NCBI GenBank assembly: GCA_003999685.1
Contig: CP021223.1
Coordinates: forward strand, 2,728,001 to 2,792,000
Direction of reading: 5' to 3'
Length of the DNA stretch: 64,000 nucleotides
Source: Taiwanofungus camphoratus
Taxonomy: Eukaryota > Basidiomycota > Agaricomycetes > Polyporales > Taiwanofungaceae
Both the position numbers and the translations under genes were made by a program. The notes under the pieces are model-generated. The model had not been told where the DNA came from. It searched no databases and saw nothing but the letters and a program-made list of their open reading frames with translations. Shown piece by piece: positions 53,301 to 64,000 of the stretch (positions are counted from its first letter, which is position 1; every line of letters begins with the position of its first letter).

Positions 53301-56300
53301 AGTCATGGGTATCGATCAGTGAAAAATTACATTGTGAGTGCGGTAGCGTCTGCCTTACCGTTAGCCCTTAATCCTGATCACCCCCTTTAGCTTCCGCCAG
53401 TCCCGCGCAAGACCATGCACCAGCAAATCAACGAAGTGTGTAAGATGATTGTCGGTGAAATGAGTCCTGTGTCCGGTGTCGAGCTTGATTTAGAAGACTT
53501 CACACAAATACGATTCGGGCAAGATAGACGGTTGGAAGAGGTTGCACGTATGCTTTGTTCATCTTGCATTCCTACAATCAAGGCAATAGAACGGCCCGAA
53601 TTAAGGTATGAATGCGACATCTATTTCATCATGTTGCCGTCCGGTCTGATGGCATGTGTGTCAAGTGAACATGATCAAGCCAAAGAGCATCAGCATCAGG
53701 TCGTTCGACTAGCGGAGAGGACTCTAGCCCTACCCTTAGGAAGGGCTTTGTTTACGTTCGGCTCTGTCCCAACGGTGACTCGCGAAGCATATGCAATACC
53801 CAAAATCGAGTTCACTGTCCGACTTCAACCTCATAATGTGATCATGGCACCTGAGGCCGGCAAAATTCCATACGAGTGCACCAGCTGGGGGGAGTTCCAC
53901 AACGGTGTTGCCGCTGGATTGAGGATTTCCTCTCAATCCAATGCTGTGGACAGCACTTGGATCAAGTTCAATAGACCTTCAGAATTGACTCCAGAGCATG
54001 CTGGTTTTTTGTTTGCCCTTGGATTGACTGGCCACCTAAGAGAGATGTTGACATGGCACACGTTTGGCTATCTCACCCCGAAGCATGATATGACTTCAAT
54101 CGGTGTCCTCCTCGGGCTTTCCGCTGCAAATGCTGGCAGTAGCAATCGCCACGTTACCAAACTTTTGGCTGTGCATACGCCTGCCTTGCTTCCAACACCT
54201 AATGTCGATCTTAATGTCCCGCTAATTACTCAAACCGCTGGACTGATGGGCATTGGATTGTTATATATGGGAACCAAGAACAGGCGTATGGCAGATGTAT
54301 GTCTCAATCAAATCAGTCGCAAGGACCTCTACCAGCCAGACCTTAGTAACGAATATCGTGAAGCGTATACCTTCGCTGCAGCCCTGGCCTGCGGCATGGT
54401 GATGCTTGGTAAAGGGTCTGCCATCCCGGCTGATTTGGCGATTGTCTCTCGCCTACGTGTCCTTGTGCATGGTGAAGGACATGCGGTTCTGAACGGCAAA
54501 CACTCACGTCCTTCCTTTGATATAAACCTAACTTCCCCTGCCGCAACCATTACCTTGGGTCTGATGTATCTAAGGACCGAACGGCAGGATATTGCCGATG
54601 TTCTCACCATTCCAGACACTATTCTTGCACTTAACAGCATTCAGCCAAGTTTCCTACTTCTACGCACCTTGGCTCGAGCCCTCATCATGTGGGACAAGAT
54701 TACTCCCAGCAAGGAGTGGCTTTCTCAGCAAATTCCCAGGGCCATTGCCCTGGCAATGGGAGCGCGATTTCAAGGAAAACTCGTAGACGATGCTTTTGAG
54801 TTGGCTTATTACAATATTCTAGCAGGCTGTTGCTTTGCGGTAGCTCTCAAATATGCTGGTACAGCGAGAGAAGAGGCATACCTGCTGATTATCCACTACT
54901 ACGACATGTTCAGCCAACTTGCATATACGAATAGTAAGTTTTCTTCCATTGGATCGTTTTTCATACTTTCTATCAATTAACATGATGACAGGCCCTGTAT
55001 TCGACCATAGAATAAAACGAGCTGCCATCCGCGACGGTCTTAACCTCATATCCATTTCCCTCAATATGGTTATGGCTGGTACAGGCGAGATAAATTGCCT
55101 GCGCAGACTGCGATATGCCTACGGGATGTACAATCAACCTATCAGGTATGGTACTCACATGGCAACACACATGTCTCTCGGTCTACTATTTCTTGGAGGA
55201 GGACGCTTCACCTTGGGCACTTCCGATGCAGCAATTGCTTGCATGATAACTGCGTTCCTTCCTCGCTATCCTCATGTCTCCTCGGATAATAAAAGTTATC
55301 TCCAAGCTCTGCGCTATCTATGGGTATTGGCGGTGGAACCAAGATGTCTCATAGCACGAGACGTTGACACCAAGGAAGTCGTCTATCTGCCTGTCAAAAT
55401 CAAGGTAAAGGAAGGCAAGGAGGTCGGAACCACTCAGCTAATTTCGCCAACTCTCATTCCTGACCTCGACAAACTTCTCTCAATCCGAGTTGATACCCCT
55501 CGGTATTGGCCATTCTACCTGGACGTTGCAAATTACCCCCGACACAAAGAATCCCTCCTTCGCAGTCAGACGCTGTTTGTGAAGCGCCGAACAGCTTTTT
55601 TGAGCTACATGGAAGATCCTAAAGGTAGCCGTAGCCTGTTTGTTCGGTCCGGCTCTTCCACAAGTGATGCCGCCACTTTGGATTTCCCTCAACTTACGGA
55701 GACGAAGGTTCATCCAGCAAGCGACCTCCATCAGTTCATCTCGTCATTCTCGAATGATGTACTGTTTCTCTCATTTGCAGATCGTTTCTGCCGAGATGAT
55801 GGTGAGACGCCTGAGGAGAAGCTCTTCCATGCGTACTGTCACGCGAGCTTGCTAGACGCCATTCTCCAAGACAAATCCCAGACCATACAATCACACATCA
55901 CCCTATATCGATTCCGCACTATGTCCCCTCAGTCGCGGTACTTCAATCTGAGGTCGCAAGACCTTCGCTTCGCTACCGATTTCTACAACAAAATATATGA
56001 CCGTAGGTTCAGCGGTAGGTCAGAGAACAACCCTCGTCCTTCATTGATCCGCGAAAATACCCTGTCCGGTGCGATCCACGCGCTAGATCGCAAGCTGGAC
56101 GACATCCGCTCAAGTGAGGTATTTCAGAAGCTTTTGGCATGCTATGTCCGTGGTGAAGTGATACCGGCATTCCCCATCCACTCTCCGCAATGGAAGGCGT
56201 CTCGAGACTTGTCATGGTATTTGCAGCGCAACAGTGTGCCGGTGTCTACGTTACTCGTCGTCTTGAGAAAATTAGCTCGTCAGGCCCACGAGAACTGCTT

Positions 56301-56460
56301 GGACGTGCCACCTCCTGAAGGCACTAACAATGCTCTGATCCTGGATCAAGGTATCAAGGAGGTCTTGCATACTACTGGAACCCAGATGACAACAGCGATG
56401 GGATCCGGGTGGTCTATCCGTTCACTAGACGACATCATCGCTGCGTGGAATACACCATAG
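50338..56460 (+). CDS. APC1: Anaphase-promoting complex subunit 1
   Basis: Exons 50338-51731, 51784-52799, 52831-53333, 53391-53605, 53666-54933 and 54992-56460 give 5,865 nt, 1,954 residues, near the usual APC1 length. The N-terminal WD40-like part contains CWDNYTVILSSGGIMRKKWS. Later come KEHQHQVVRLAERTLALPLG and the PC (proteasome/cyclosome) repeats: FLFALGLTGHLREML, IGVLLGLSAANAGS, TAGLMGIGLLYMGTKNRRMA, AAALACGMVMLGKGS and AATITLGLMYLRTERQDIA. The C terminus is GWSIRSLDDIIAAW. APC1 is the scaffold of the APC/C ubiquitin ligase that triggers anaphase. The intron 53606-53665 is exactly 60 nt and has no stop; removing it restores the family sequence PELSEHDQAKEH, whereas retaining it inserts a hydrophobic run that I do not know from the family. 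Confidence 0.92.
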
Positions 56461-56804
56461 ATGTGCCAGATACCGGTGGTTATTATGACCACTTTCCCTC
56501 AGCATGGTTGCCTTTCTCACTTCACGTATTCTTCTGTCACAATGTAGCCGTAAGTATTTATGTATTGGTACAGTCACTACGATCAGTATCCAGGATCAAT
56601 TTGAAGGTCGAGTCAAACTGAGGCATGCTGAAAGTATTAGTAATCCAATTCTCACCAACCTGACAGCAGTATATTGAGTCCCAAAATGCAAAGGATAGCT
56701 TCGTTCAGTGAATGGTATAGAAGTAAATCTAGAGCTACAGGATGCGCACTAAAATACAAATACAACTTGGGGACAAGTGAATCGGTATGCAAACTCTTGC
56801 ACAA

Positions 56805-58417
56805 TCACGCGAGTCTCGCCTTCTTCCTCGCCCCGCTCCCAACACCGCCCGCGCCTCCACTTAGACTTGCAAAGCTTGCTACGCTGCCTGGTTTTCCCGA
56901 CTGCGGGTGTGAGTGTGAGTGCGATAGCTGTTGCGAGAGGTGGGCTTGAGCCTGAGCTTGGACTTGCGCGATCTGCGCCTGCGCTTGCGAGTTGGCTGTA
57001 GGCAGAGGCACCATGGAGGGTGCATCATCGTGCGTAATGCGGCGGTGTGGTGGGATCTGATGGGAGGGCAGAGATTGGAAAGCGCTGGGGAGATGCAATT
57101 AGGTACAGCTGAAACAGATCAAGATGACGGCACTTACTTTTGTGTGGGCTTGGGATCTTCTTGGAACCACCTGTGCTGCAGTGCTTCTTTTGCAGTGAGG
57201 CGGTTGTCGGGATCATATGCGAAGAGTTGACGGAGAAGCTCGTAGCCTTCTTTAGATCGGATGCGGGATTGGCACCACTCAGCTAGACGATTCGAATAGC
57301 TGGTAGGCGGATGTACGCGTGAACGTTGTGCGTGAGTCAAATATGGAGATGTGACACTCACACGTCGAGACGCTTCATGTTCAAATATTCGGGCAGGTCT
57401 TTCACACCAGGCCAATCACGCTCTGTGGGCACAAATGGTGAATCGGATATGAACACCGCCATCGATGAAGTGCTACCTTCTGGGGTACCTAGAACCTCAA
57501 AGATCTTGAGCAATTGGTCCTTCTGGAATGGCACATTCTTCTTAGAATCTAATTTGGCTTCCTCGCCTTTGAATATAGGCCTAAGGCTCGCCAGTTCTGC
57601 CATGACACATCCTACGGCCCAAACGTCAACTGCTTTATTGTAGTGTTTCGCGCCCAGTAAGAGCTCCGGTGCGCGGTACCAAATAGTCACGACAACCTTG
57701 TCACCAGCAAAGAGAGGCTGAAGAGGCTGGTATGTAAGTCGTGCAAGACCAAGATCACCGATCTTGACTACCCCCGGGGAGGTGATCAAGATGTTAGCAG
57801 GCTTGAGGTCGCGGTGGATAATGTGCGCTGTGTGAAGGTAGAGCAGGCCATTGAGGAGTTGGTACGTGAGAGATTTGAGGACAGGGAGAGAAATTTGAGA
57901 GCGAAGCGTTTGTGAATGATGGTGAATGACCTGCTAGAGTGTGTAGACACAATATCATTACAACGAAGGTCTAGACAAAACAGGTGTCTCATACCAGAAA
58001 GTCATGCTCGGCATATTCGAATACCATGTATATTGATTTGTCCTCAAGAATGACCTCCCTGAGAGCGGTAACGTTCTCGTGAGATATCTCCCGGTTGAGC
58101 TACGATCGTGCATTGAGAGAACCGTTGTGATTCAGGAGAATGAAGACACTGACCGCAATCTCTCTGATGGCGCTTTGGCTGATGCCGGTGTATGTGATGA
58201 CATCCCCATCCTTGTCTGGCTTGAACTTTTTGATAGCGTACAGATTATCTCCGCCTTCCTTGCTTTGCGCCTTGTACACTCTGCCATATGTCCCGGAGGA
58301 GATGAAGCCGAGAATCAGATACCTGTCGGTCACTCGTTTCCGGGCAGCATCACGCTTGGCACGATAGATGCGCATCGGGTCATTGAGAAGGATATTGGAA
58401 GACCATTCGTCAAGCAT
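56805..58417 (-). CDS. SSN3: Cyclin-dependent kinase 8 (Mediator kinase, SSN3/SRB10)
   Basis: Exons 58417-58154, 58099-57995, 57933-57477, 57422-57362, 57299-57138 and 57084-56805 give 1,329 nt, 442 residues. Motifs: [12 protein letters not shown] (glycine loop), YAIKKFKPD (Lys), [11 protein letters not shown] (the C helix, CDK8 type rather than PSTAIRE), [13 protein letters not shown] (catalytic loop), [10 protein letters not shown] (DLG in place of DFG), [11 protein letters not shown] and [30 protein letters not shown] closes the lobe. The Gln/Ala/His/Ser-rich tail ends [10 protein letters not shown]. With cyclin C it phosphorylates transcription factors and the Pol II CTD in the Mediator kinase module. 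The 54-nt stop-free intron 57423-57476 is removed to give GTPEERDWPG. It converges with APC1. Confidence 0.93.
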
Positions 58418-59140
58418 TATGGTTCAACTCATAGAAACTCGAGAAGTGCCGTCTTCGCCGGCAGAAACCTTGCTTGACTTCAAACTGTGAAGGACACAAA
58501 GTAAACAGAGGATATGTAAAATTTACAAAATTCATTCTTGTGAATAAATCTGACAGATGCAATAAATACTATCAGTGGAATACAATTCCATGAATTGCAT
58601 CCCTCTCTAAAAATCTAATAAATTCATAATATACACAATACAGTATTCTTAAGAGGTGTGAATATGTATGAGAATTAAATTTGTAAATTCCGGTGGGTAT
58701 ATTCCATTGGGCAGTGCTTACAGCGTGACGTGCACAACAAGCACTGTTGTTGTTGCCAAACATGGCACGCCGGAAGATGCCGGTAAGTCGAAAAGTGTGT
58801 CAATTATGACCGTGGAAGAAACCTTGACAAGCAAGGTAATAATCGAAATGGACCTGGAGAACGCGTCCAACGCGTGCTATGTATCACGCGACCACGTTAA
58901 AGGGCTTTCTCCTTTCAATAAGTATACTCTAGATTGTTTGATCATCACCCAGTGTATATGTGTATCATGATACATACTCTTGCGTGATACTTTGAACAGA
59001 GTTACCAAAGTTGCATGACACGTTGAACACAAGACACATATCCCTTCTCCCGAAGAACCAGGTCTGGGGCTGAGCTGCGGCCCGTCTAAATGCACTGTCT
59101 TGTCTCAGTATTGACACCGAGCTCACCTCATTATTTGATC
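58418..59140. other. Intergenic region
   Basis: About 720 bp between the CDK8 start and the FAD-oxidoreductase start (divergent). AT-rich around 58490-58690. I see no gene, RNA or clear regulatory motif. Confidence 0.45.
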
Positions 59141-60797
59141 ATGAAGGTGAACCAAGACAGTGAGATTCACATTGTTGGCGCGGGGTGCTTTGGTCTATCA
59201 ACAGCATACCATCTCCTCAAACGAGGCTTTAGCAAGGTTACAGTTCTTGATGAATCCGACACACTACCTGCGCCTCATGCGGCTAGCTCTGATCTGAACA
59301 AGAGTGCGTTGTGTCCATCCGATTTTTATTCGTTACTATTGCCAGCTTTATGACTAACTATCTGCGGCCAAGTAGTTGTTCGCAGCTCTTACTCTGACAT
59401 CTTCTACGCTCGTCTAGCCCGTGAAGCTATAGAAGCATGGAAAGACGAGAAAGAATGGGGGGATGTGTACCACGAGTGCGTTATCATCGTTGATCACAAC
59501 AACTATGACTTGAACGCCAATTCTGCGAAGATCCGGAGTGTTTGTCTTTCTATCCAGTGGAGGATCAGGCATGGATCAGGCATACGCCAATGATATGAAC
59601 CTGGGCGCCCGCGTAAAGCTAGTAGAGACACCAGAAGAGCTTCGCGCCGTATGGCCTTCTGGAGTACAGACAGGGTTTCCTACGCACAGTTCTGGGTACC
59701 TCAATCTTGACGGAGGTTGGGTCGACGCATCTAAAAGCATTCGCACTCTGATGTCTAAAGTGACATCAATGGGTGGACGCATTCTTTCTGGAAAACGTGT
59801 GACCAGTTTGGTACAAACAGATGATCAGACGACAGCCGTAAGATGCGCGGATGGTACCGTGTATACCACGGACGTGGTCGTCTTGAGTGTTGGCGCCTGG
59901 ACTGCGTCGGCGTTCCCTGATCTGAGCTTAGGACGGATGTGTCTCGCTAACGGGTATGTCGTATAGTAAGGTGCACCGTCTCATGCCATCTAAGACACCT
60001 TTGTAGGCAGAGCAATGCCATGATTCAGCTTTCTCCAGAGGAGGCCCAATTGTACCACGATTGCCCTGTATACATGGACCTCATCGGTGGTGTCTGTATA
60101 TTTCCCGTAAGTAATGACAACAATCATTATGATTGGGCCAAGGAAACCTACGTCGATTTTCAGCCGAATCATGAGAATATAGTGAAATGTGTGATTCAGA
60201 CAGCTGGATACACTTCGGTGCTTGAGTCGCCCGTTTCTGACGAACCTGTGTCAACTCCAACTTTTGTTTCCAGTAAGCACGGGTCCCGAATTCCTAAGAA
60301 GATGGTAGTGGCCCTGAGGGAGGGCCTTTCGAAGGTCTACCCTGATCTCGCCAGGAAACCATTCTGTGGTACGCGACTCTGCTGGTGAGTTCTCCTCTAT
60401 GTCCAGATGCCTCGGTAACAACTTTGGGACTCATACTCGGTCGCTGCTCAAGGTACACAGACTCACCTGACGATGACTGGGTTATCGGCTTCCACCCATC
60501 ACATCCCAGGGTGATGATTGCAACGTCTGGAAGTGGACATGCCTATAAGGTCAGGCGACGTATTTTGGGAGCCGGTAATCTTCCTACAGTGGCTTACCCT
60601 AATTTATATATCAGTTCCTCCCCGTCATTGGTCGACTGGTAGCTGATGCGATAGAAGGCATATTAGAACCCGCGTTGGTCAGTAAATTCGCTGTCGATCG
60701 CCCGTACGTTGAGCGGAGAGCTTCCCGACCAGGTTTGACACCGCGAGAGTTGGACCACAACGATCTCTGCAATCCAGATGATCTTCTGCCCTCGTAA
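59141..60797 (+). CDS. FAD-dependent oxidoreductase, sarcosine/fructosyl-amino-acid oxidase type
   Basis: Exons 59141-59303, 59376-59475, 59531-59953, 60007-60106, 60164-60384, 60453-60549 and 60615-60797 give 1,287 nt, 428 residues. The N-terminal dinucleotide fold is IHIVGAGCFGLSTAYHLLKR (GxGxxG at about residues 11-16), ending in TVLDE, whose Glu would hold the FAD ribose. SSYSDIFYARLAREAI follows as in the monomeric sarcosine oxidase/fructosyl amino acid oxidase group. The C-terminal FAD segment is SGSGHAYKFLPVIGRLVADA. There the peptide usually has a Cys for covalent FAD in bacterial sarcosine oxidase; here the corresponding motif is WYTDSPDDDWVIGFHP, without an obvious Cys next to it. 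It probably oxidises a secondary amine; the substrate is unknown. An intron at 60107-60163 is a multiple of three and stop-free, and its removal joins FPPNHENIVK. ATG 59090 is a possible upstream start. Confidence 0.88.
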
Positions 60798-61174
60798 CTA
60801 GTTCCTGTCAAAACTCTATCGACTATGCGGTTCTTCATTATGTAGTGTGTTCACTGCTTAGGATTGAAAGTCAAGTATGAATTCAGAAGATCAAATGGCT
60901 AACTCACGTTTCTCACTATCGAGTCATCGCTGGGTCAGTAGTGCCTCCTGTCTATTCGCAGTGCTAATTCACAAGAAATGCATTTGGCTTCACTGGAAAC
61001 TGCAACGATGTATTCTAAGGCTGATCGCAGGACTAGCTCAGTAATGTTCAAGAACGAATCAAACCATTACAACAGAAACTGTTATACATTGTACGAGGGC
61101 GATGGCCTGCATCAGCCAAAACGTTACAAACATTCAACAACGATCATTTCCGCGAGGTAATATGATATATGCAT

Positions 61175-63079
61175 CTAGATAGCGTGACTGTTTGTAATGT
61201 AATCCATCACGGAGTAAGCTCCTGGGGTGGCGATAATAACCCTAAGTTTCCCTGAAAAAGCGATATCTGCAGATCGGCGTACCTCAGGGTCCCTTTCCAG
61301 GGGCTGCAGGACGATTTCGTCATTAAGCAGTCCGAGGCCGTCCTTCAAAGGTTCCTTCACTACTCGCGGGACCTCATAAGACGCATCCCACTCGTCCCCG
61401 TCAGTCTGAGCAAATCGCGACCCGGCTATGCTTGACAGCTCATCAAGGGATGAGATAGAGACTGACAGATCCGCGCCTTCAGAAAAGGCGGGGCCAGTCC
61501 GAAGTGGTGCCCCCATATTCGCAACCACGCCTGAAGCAAAATGAAGGTCCGACACGTGTGAAGATGTCACCAATGTATCTTCCACGGAAGACTTGGGAGA
61601 ATGCACTTGTCGGAGGTTGAGGAAGAATCGTGAGAGCAGAATCGAAGTAATTCTAGGATGGTGGCATGAGTTTGTCAAGGATCTGAAGTGAGGAAGAGAC
61701 GCACAACGTGATAAAGAGAGAGGAATAAGCTAGAGCCTAGAATATACACAAGGATCAGTATGTTGGCATCCAAAAAAAGGGAGGCAGACATCAGTAGTGT
61801 AGAGGATAATCTGAATGACGTTCAAACCGAAAAGCACACTTCAAAAAATGTTTGGTGAATGCTGTCAATTGAATCCATATCGATTTGACGTACCCAAAAT
61901 AAATTGTGCCTTTGATGTATCAGTGAGCAACAAAACATGAATAAACCACGAAACAAGACATGCCATCTCTCAAAAGCAATGTGATCATGGAAACCTTGAC
62001 GTTCATTCTTTCGGCGGTTCGCTTGATGGAATATGTCGCACGCCATGTTGCCAATAACACAAGAGCATCAGAGACAATCGCGGATACTCGCGTGACAATG
62101 GTAACTGCAGACCGACTAGTGTCAATACTTTCTAGAGATGTACGGATCCGTCAGGCCTTACGTCTGTTCCTTGACAGTCAGTACTCAGGATAGCAAAGTA
62201 ACCAAATTTGACGAACTTATCTGAAGTAGCAAGGGACACTTGGGCTACCACTGTACAGCTTGTGTATGAGGGCGGAGGTAATGTGAATGTAACTAACACC
62301 TCTGTGGTAAATCGATACTAATGACGAGAATGATAGATCTGCAAGCAACGTTCCAGAAGAGACGCCTTACAATGTTTGTCGCAAAGGGGACAGAGCCGAA
62401 TAGAAATACAACGGATGAAACCCGCCAATCACGACCACTGATAGCATAAACCCGAAGAGCTGATATTACTAGCCAAAAGAGTTAGCTAGACAACCAGGTT
62501 CAGATAGCCCTCATGTGTATTACCTGCTACGACAAGATAGAATAAACAACCGCAACCATTTGCTATTTGGCCGAGGATATAAAGACTAAATATTGACAGA
62601 ATGTCAGCATACATGTGCACTATCGGTAAAGTTTCAGTGCGGACCTCTGGAAGAGAGTTCAGTCCACCGGACTAAGAAAAACGTAATGGAAGTACATCCG
62701 TACCTTACAGTGGGCACTCAGCATGATTACGAATTGCAGAACCAGATAAGACATTGCAAGGTATCGGTTCAAAACGTATAGGATGTTTGCACTCGTCAGT
62801 CTCCGGTGCCACACAACTTCAAGTTCCTGGCCAATAGTGATGGACCAGTCATACAGCAACAGAGCTTACAGGAATATGGATGAAATCAGAAATGATTACA
62901 GCAGGAACTAATGCGCTACATGGGCGATAGCCTTACCAAAGTTAGCCGCGATACAATAGTTTTGTGCAGTCCTGTAAATAATATGTCAACAACGAAGCTA
63001 ACTCTCGTGATATAAAATCATGTCTGTACGCTTGTTGGACGATGAGTGTAATTTGTTCTAGTGCACTTGCAGACGACAT
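61175..63079 (-). CDS. DUF6533-type multi-pass membrane protein (model partly uncertain)
   Basis: Firm pieces on the minus strand: 63079-63030 (MSSASALEQITLIVQQA), 62971-62937 (TAQNYCIAANF) and 62864 onward (ALLLYDWSITIGQELEVVWH, then RRLTSANILYVLNRY). Then come exons around 62565-62523 (QIANGCGCLFYLVVA), 62460-62371 (ALRVYAISGRDWRVSSVVFL), ~62290-62230 (PSYTSCTVVAQVSLAT) and ~62095-61990 (VSDALVLLATWRATYSIKRT). The final exon is ~61670-61175, with ITSILLSRFFLNLRQVHSPK. The LLYDW...E..WxR..L...LY..NRY block and the late LVLLATWR and SRFFLNLRQV motifs are the DUF6533 layout, a seven-helix-like family expanded in Agaricomycetes with unknown function. Junctions near 62750-62570 and 61990-61670 are unresolved, so I cannot say whether the frame is fully intact. 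Confidence 0.6.
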
Positions 63080-64000
63080 TATACTGAGTTGATCCAGCCA
63101 GACCACTTGCACGGGACTGTGACGCAGGTCAAGTTGTTAGAAGGCAGCTAGTTAGGCAACCATCCAAAATTCATCCCAGGCTCTTATATCGCTCTGAGGC
63201 CTTTTAAGGAAGACAAGGCGCCGAATACACTTACAAGTTCCGGGTCACAATGGATGAATCAAAGTCTGCGATGCTCGGGCTGGAGGTCGTACTTACTCTG
63301 GCATCCCAACGTCGGCCCGGACAAAGTAGACGCCGGTCCGTGATCGGGATAGCCTGATCTATTCAACCGGTTGGAGCATTTACCACCGTGTACCTCCAAT
63401 GTACCTCTACATAAGGTTACGGAAAGTTGGCAATGTAGTTCCTAGTAGACAAATGCAGTCATGCAATGGCAGCATTCGATACCAACTACAGCCCTTCTGT
63501 TTCTTGAGATCTGATAAGGCAAGCGATTCCATGTTCACGACCTAAGGCACCTTTGACAGATGATTGTACACCACTGTTCTGATGAACAAAACAATACAGA
63601 TACAGCATGCTGACACCCAAGTTTCATGTCAAATTGTGAATAGACGCTGGAGTATAGCTACCCTGATTGATGGATAATTGGGGCTGTTTTGCACATCCAA
63701 GTCGGCGAGTTTGGGACAGCGCCCATGAGCCCAGTGCCCTTAAGGCCGCTGAGGTCAGAGAAGGACAAGTCATTAGTTTCTTACACGATTGTGGTAAAAT
63801 AAGAATGAAAGGTATCAGCTTGAATGTCACTGACTGTGTTCACTCCCTCACCTCGTCGGCAAACAAGGAGCTTGTCTGTAGTGAGATGCCCCTGAATTGA
63901 CCATGTTTTCTCTGTTTATTCACTGCGGGCAGTTCAAATCTTGATGCAATGCGGCATCTATTCCCAGAGTCCGACATAACATCGAAGCCTTCCTAATATG
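63080..64000. other. Right-end region without recognised gene
   Basis: About 920 bp upstream of the DUF6533-type gene. Short open frames exist on both strands, but none has recognisable sequence or splice-consistent extension. Confidence 0.45.

Noticed and set aside
63624-63900. Overlapping short open frames on both strands near the right edge
   Set aside because: No conserved motif, no splice extension and no promoter context.

Overview
The window comes from an Agaricomycete-like basidiomycete nuclear genome. Genes are dense and split by many short GT-AG introns (mostly 48-70 nt). Divergent and convergent neighbours lie close together. A DUF6533-type membrane protein, a family I know mainly from mushroom-forming fungi, sits near the right end. 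All exon models were joined by hand from splice consensus, reading phase and family similarity. For nearly every gene the summed exon length is an exact multiple of three.

Layout. 1-3.1 kb (-): 5' part of a large low-complexity protein with a gelsolin-type C terminus, running off the left edge. 3.9-4.3 kb (-): tiny complex I subunit (NDUFB2 type). 4.4-9.6 kb (+): an unrecognised 1,574-residue Lys-rich protein. 9.9-11.5 kb (-): arginine-specific carbamoyl-phosphate synthase small chain (CPA1), with a spliced upstream ORF that looks like the arginine attenuator peptide. 11.9-13.6 kb (+): BSD-domain protein. 14.2-25.9 kb: two paralogous Cdc1/Ted1-type metallophosphoesterases flanking an F-box gene and a 32-exon RAD5/HLTF-type helicase that carries an N-terminal PARP-type zinc finger. 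25.9-29.9 kb: gene-poor, with repeats and a hydrolase fragment. 29.9-31.2 kb (+): aldo/keto reductase with two GC-AG introns. 31.6-40.5 kb: two complete UDP-glucose pyrophosphorylase genes head to head, about 3.6 kb apart. 41.9-42.9 kb (+): ribosomal protein S8. 43.6-47.6 kb (+): SET9-type histone H4K20 methyltransferase. 47.9-50.0 kb (-): chaperonin CCT6. 50.3-56.5 kb (+): APC1. 56.8-58.4 kb (-): CDK8/SSN3. 59.1-60.8 kb (+): sarcosine-oxidase-like FAD enzyme. 61.2-63.1 kb (-): DUF6533-type membrane protein.

Most of this is housekeeping: chromatin and DNA damage (RAD5, SET9), the cell cycle (APC1), transcription (CDK8), protein folding (CCT6), translation (RPS8), sugar-nucleotide supply (two UGPs) and arginine supply (CPA1). 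There is no biosynthetic cluster, no CRISPR array, no rDNA and no virus-like element that I could recognise. The most interesting signals are the spliced attenuator uORF of CPA1, the zinc finger fused to RAD5 (plus an apparent one-base loss in its helicase motif III), a metallophosphoesterase paralog that has lost metal-site residues, and a near-identical 22-bp composite promoter element found twice.
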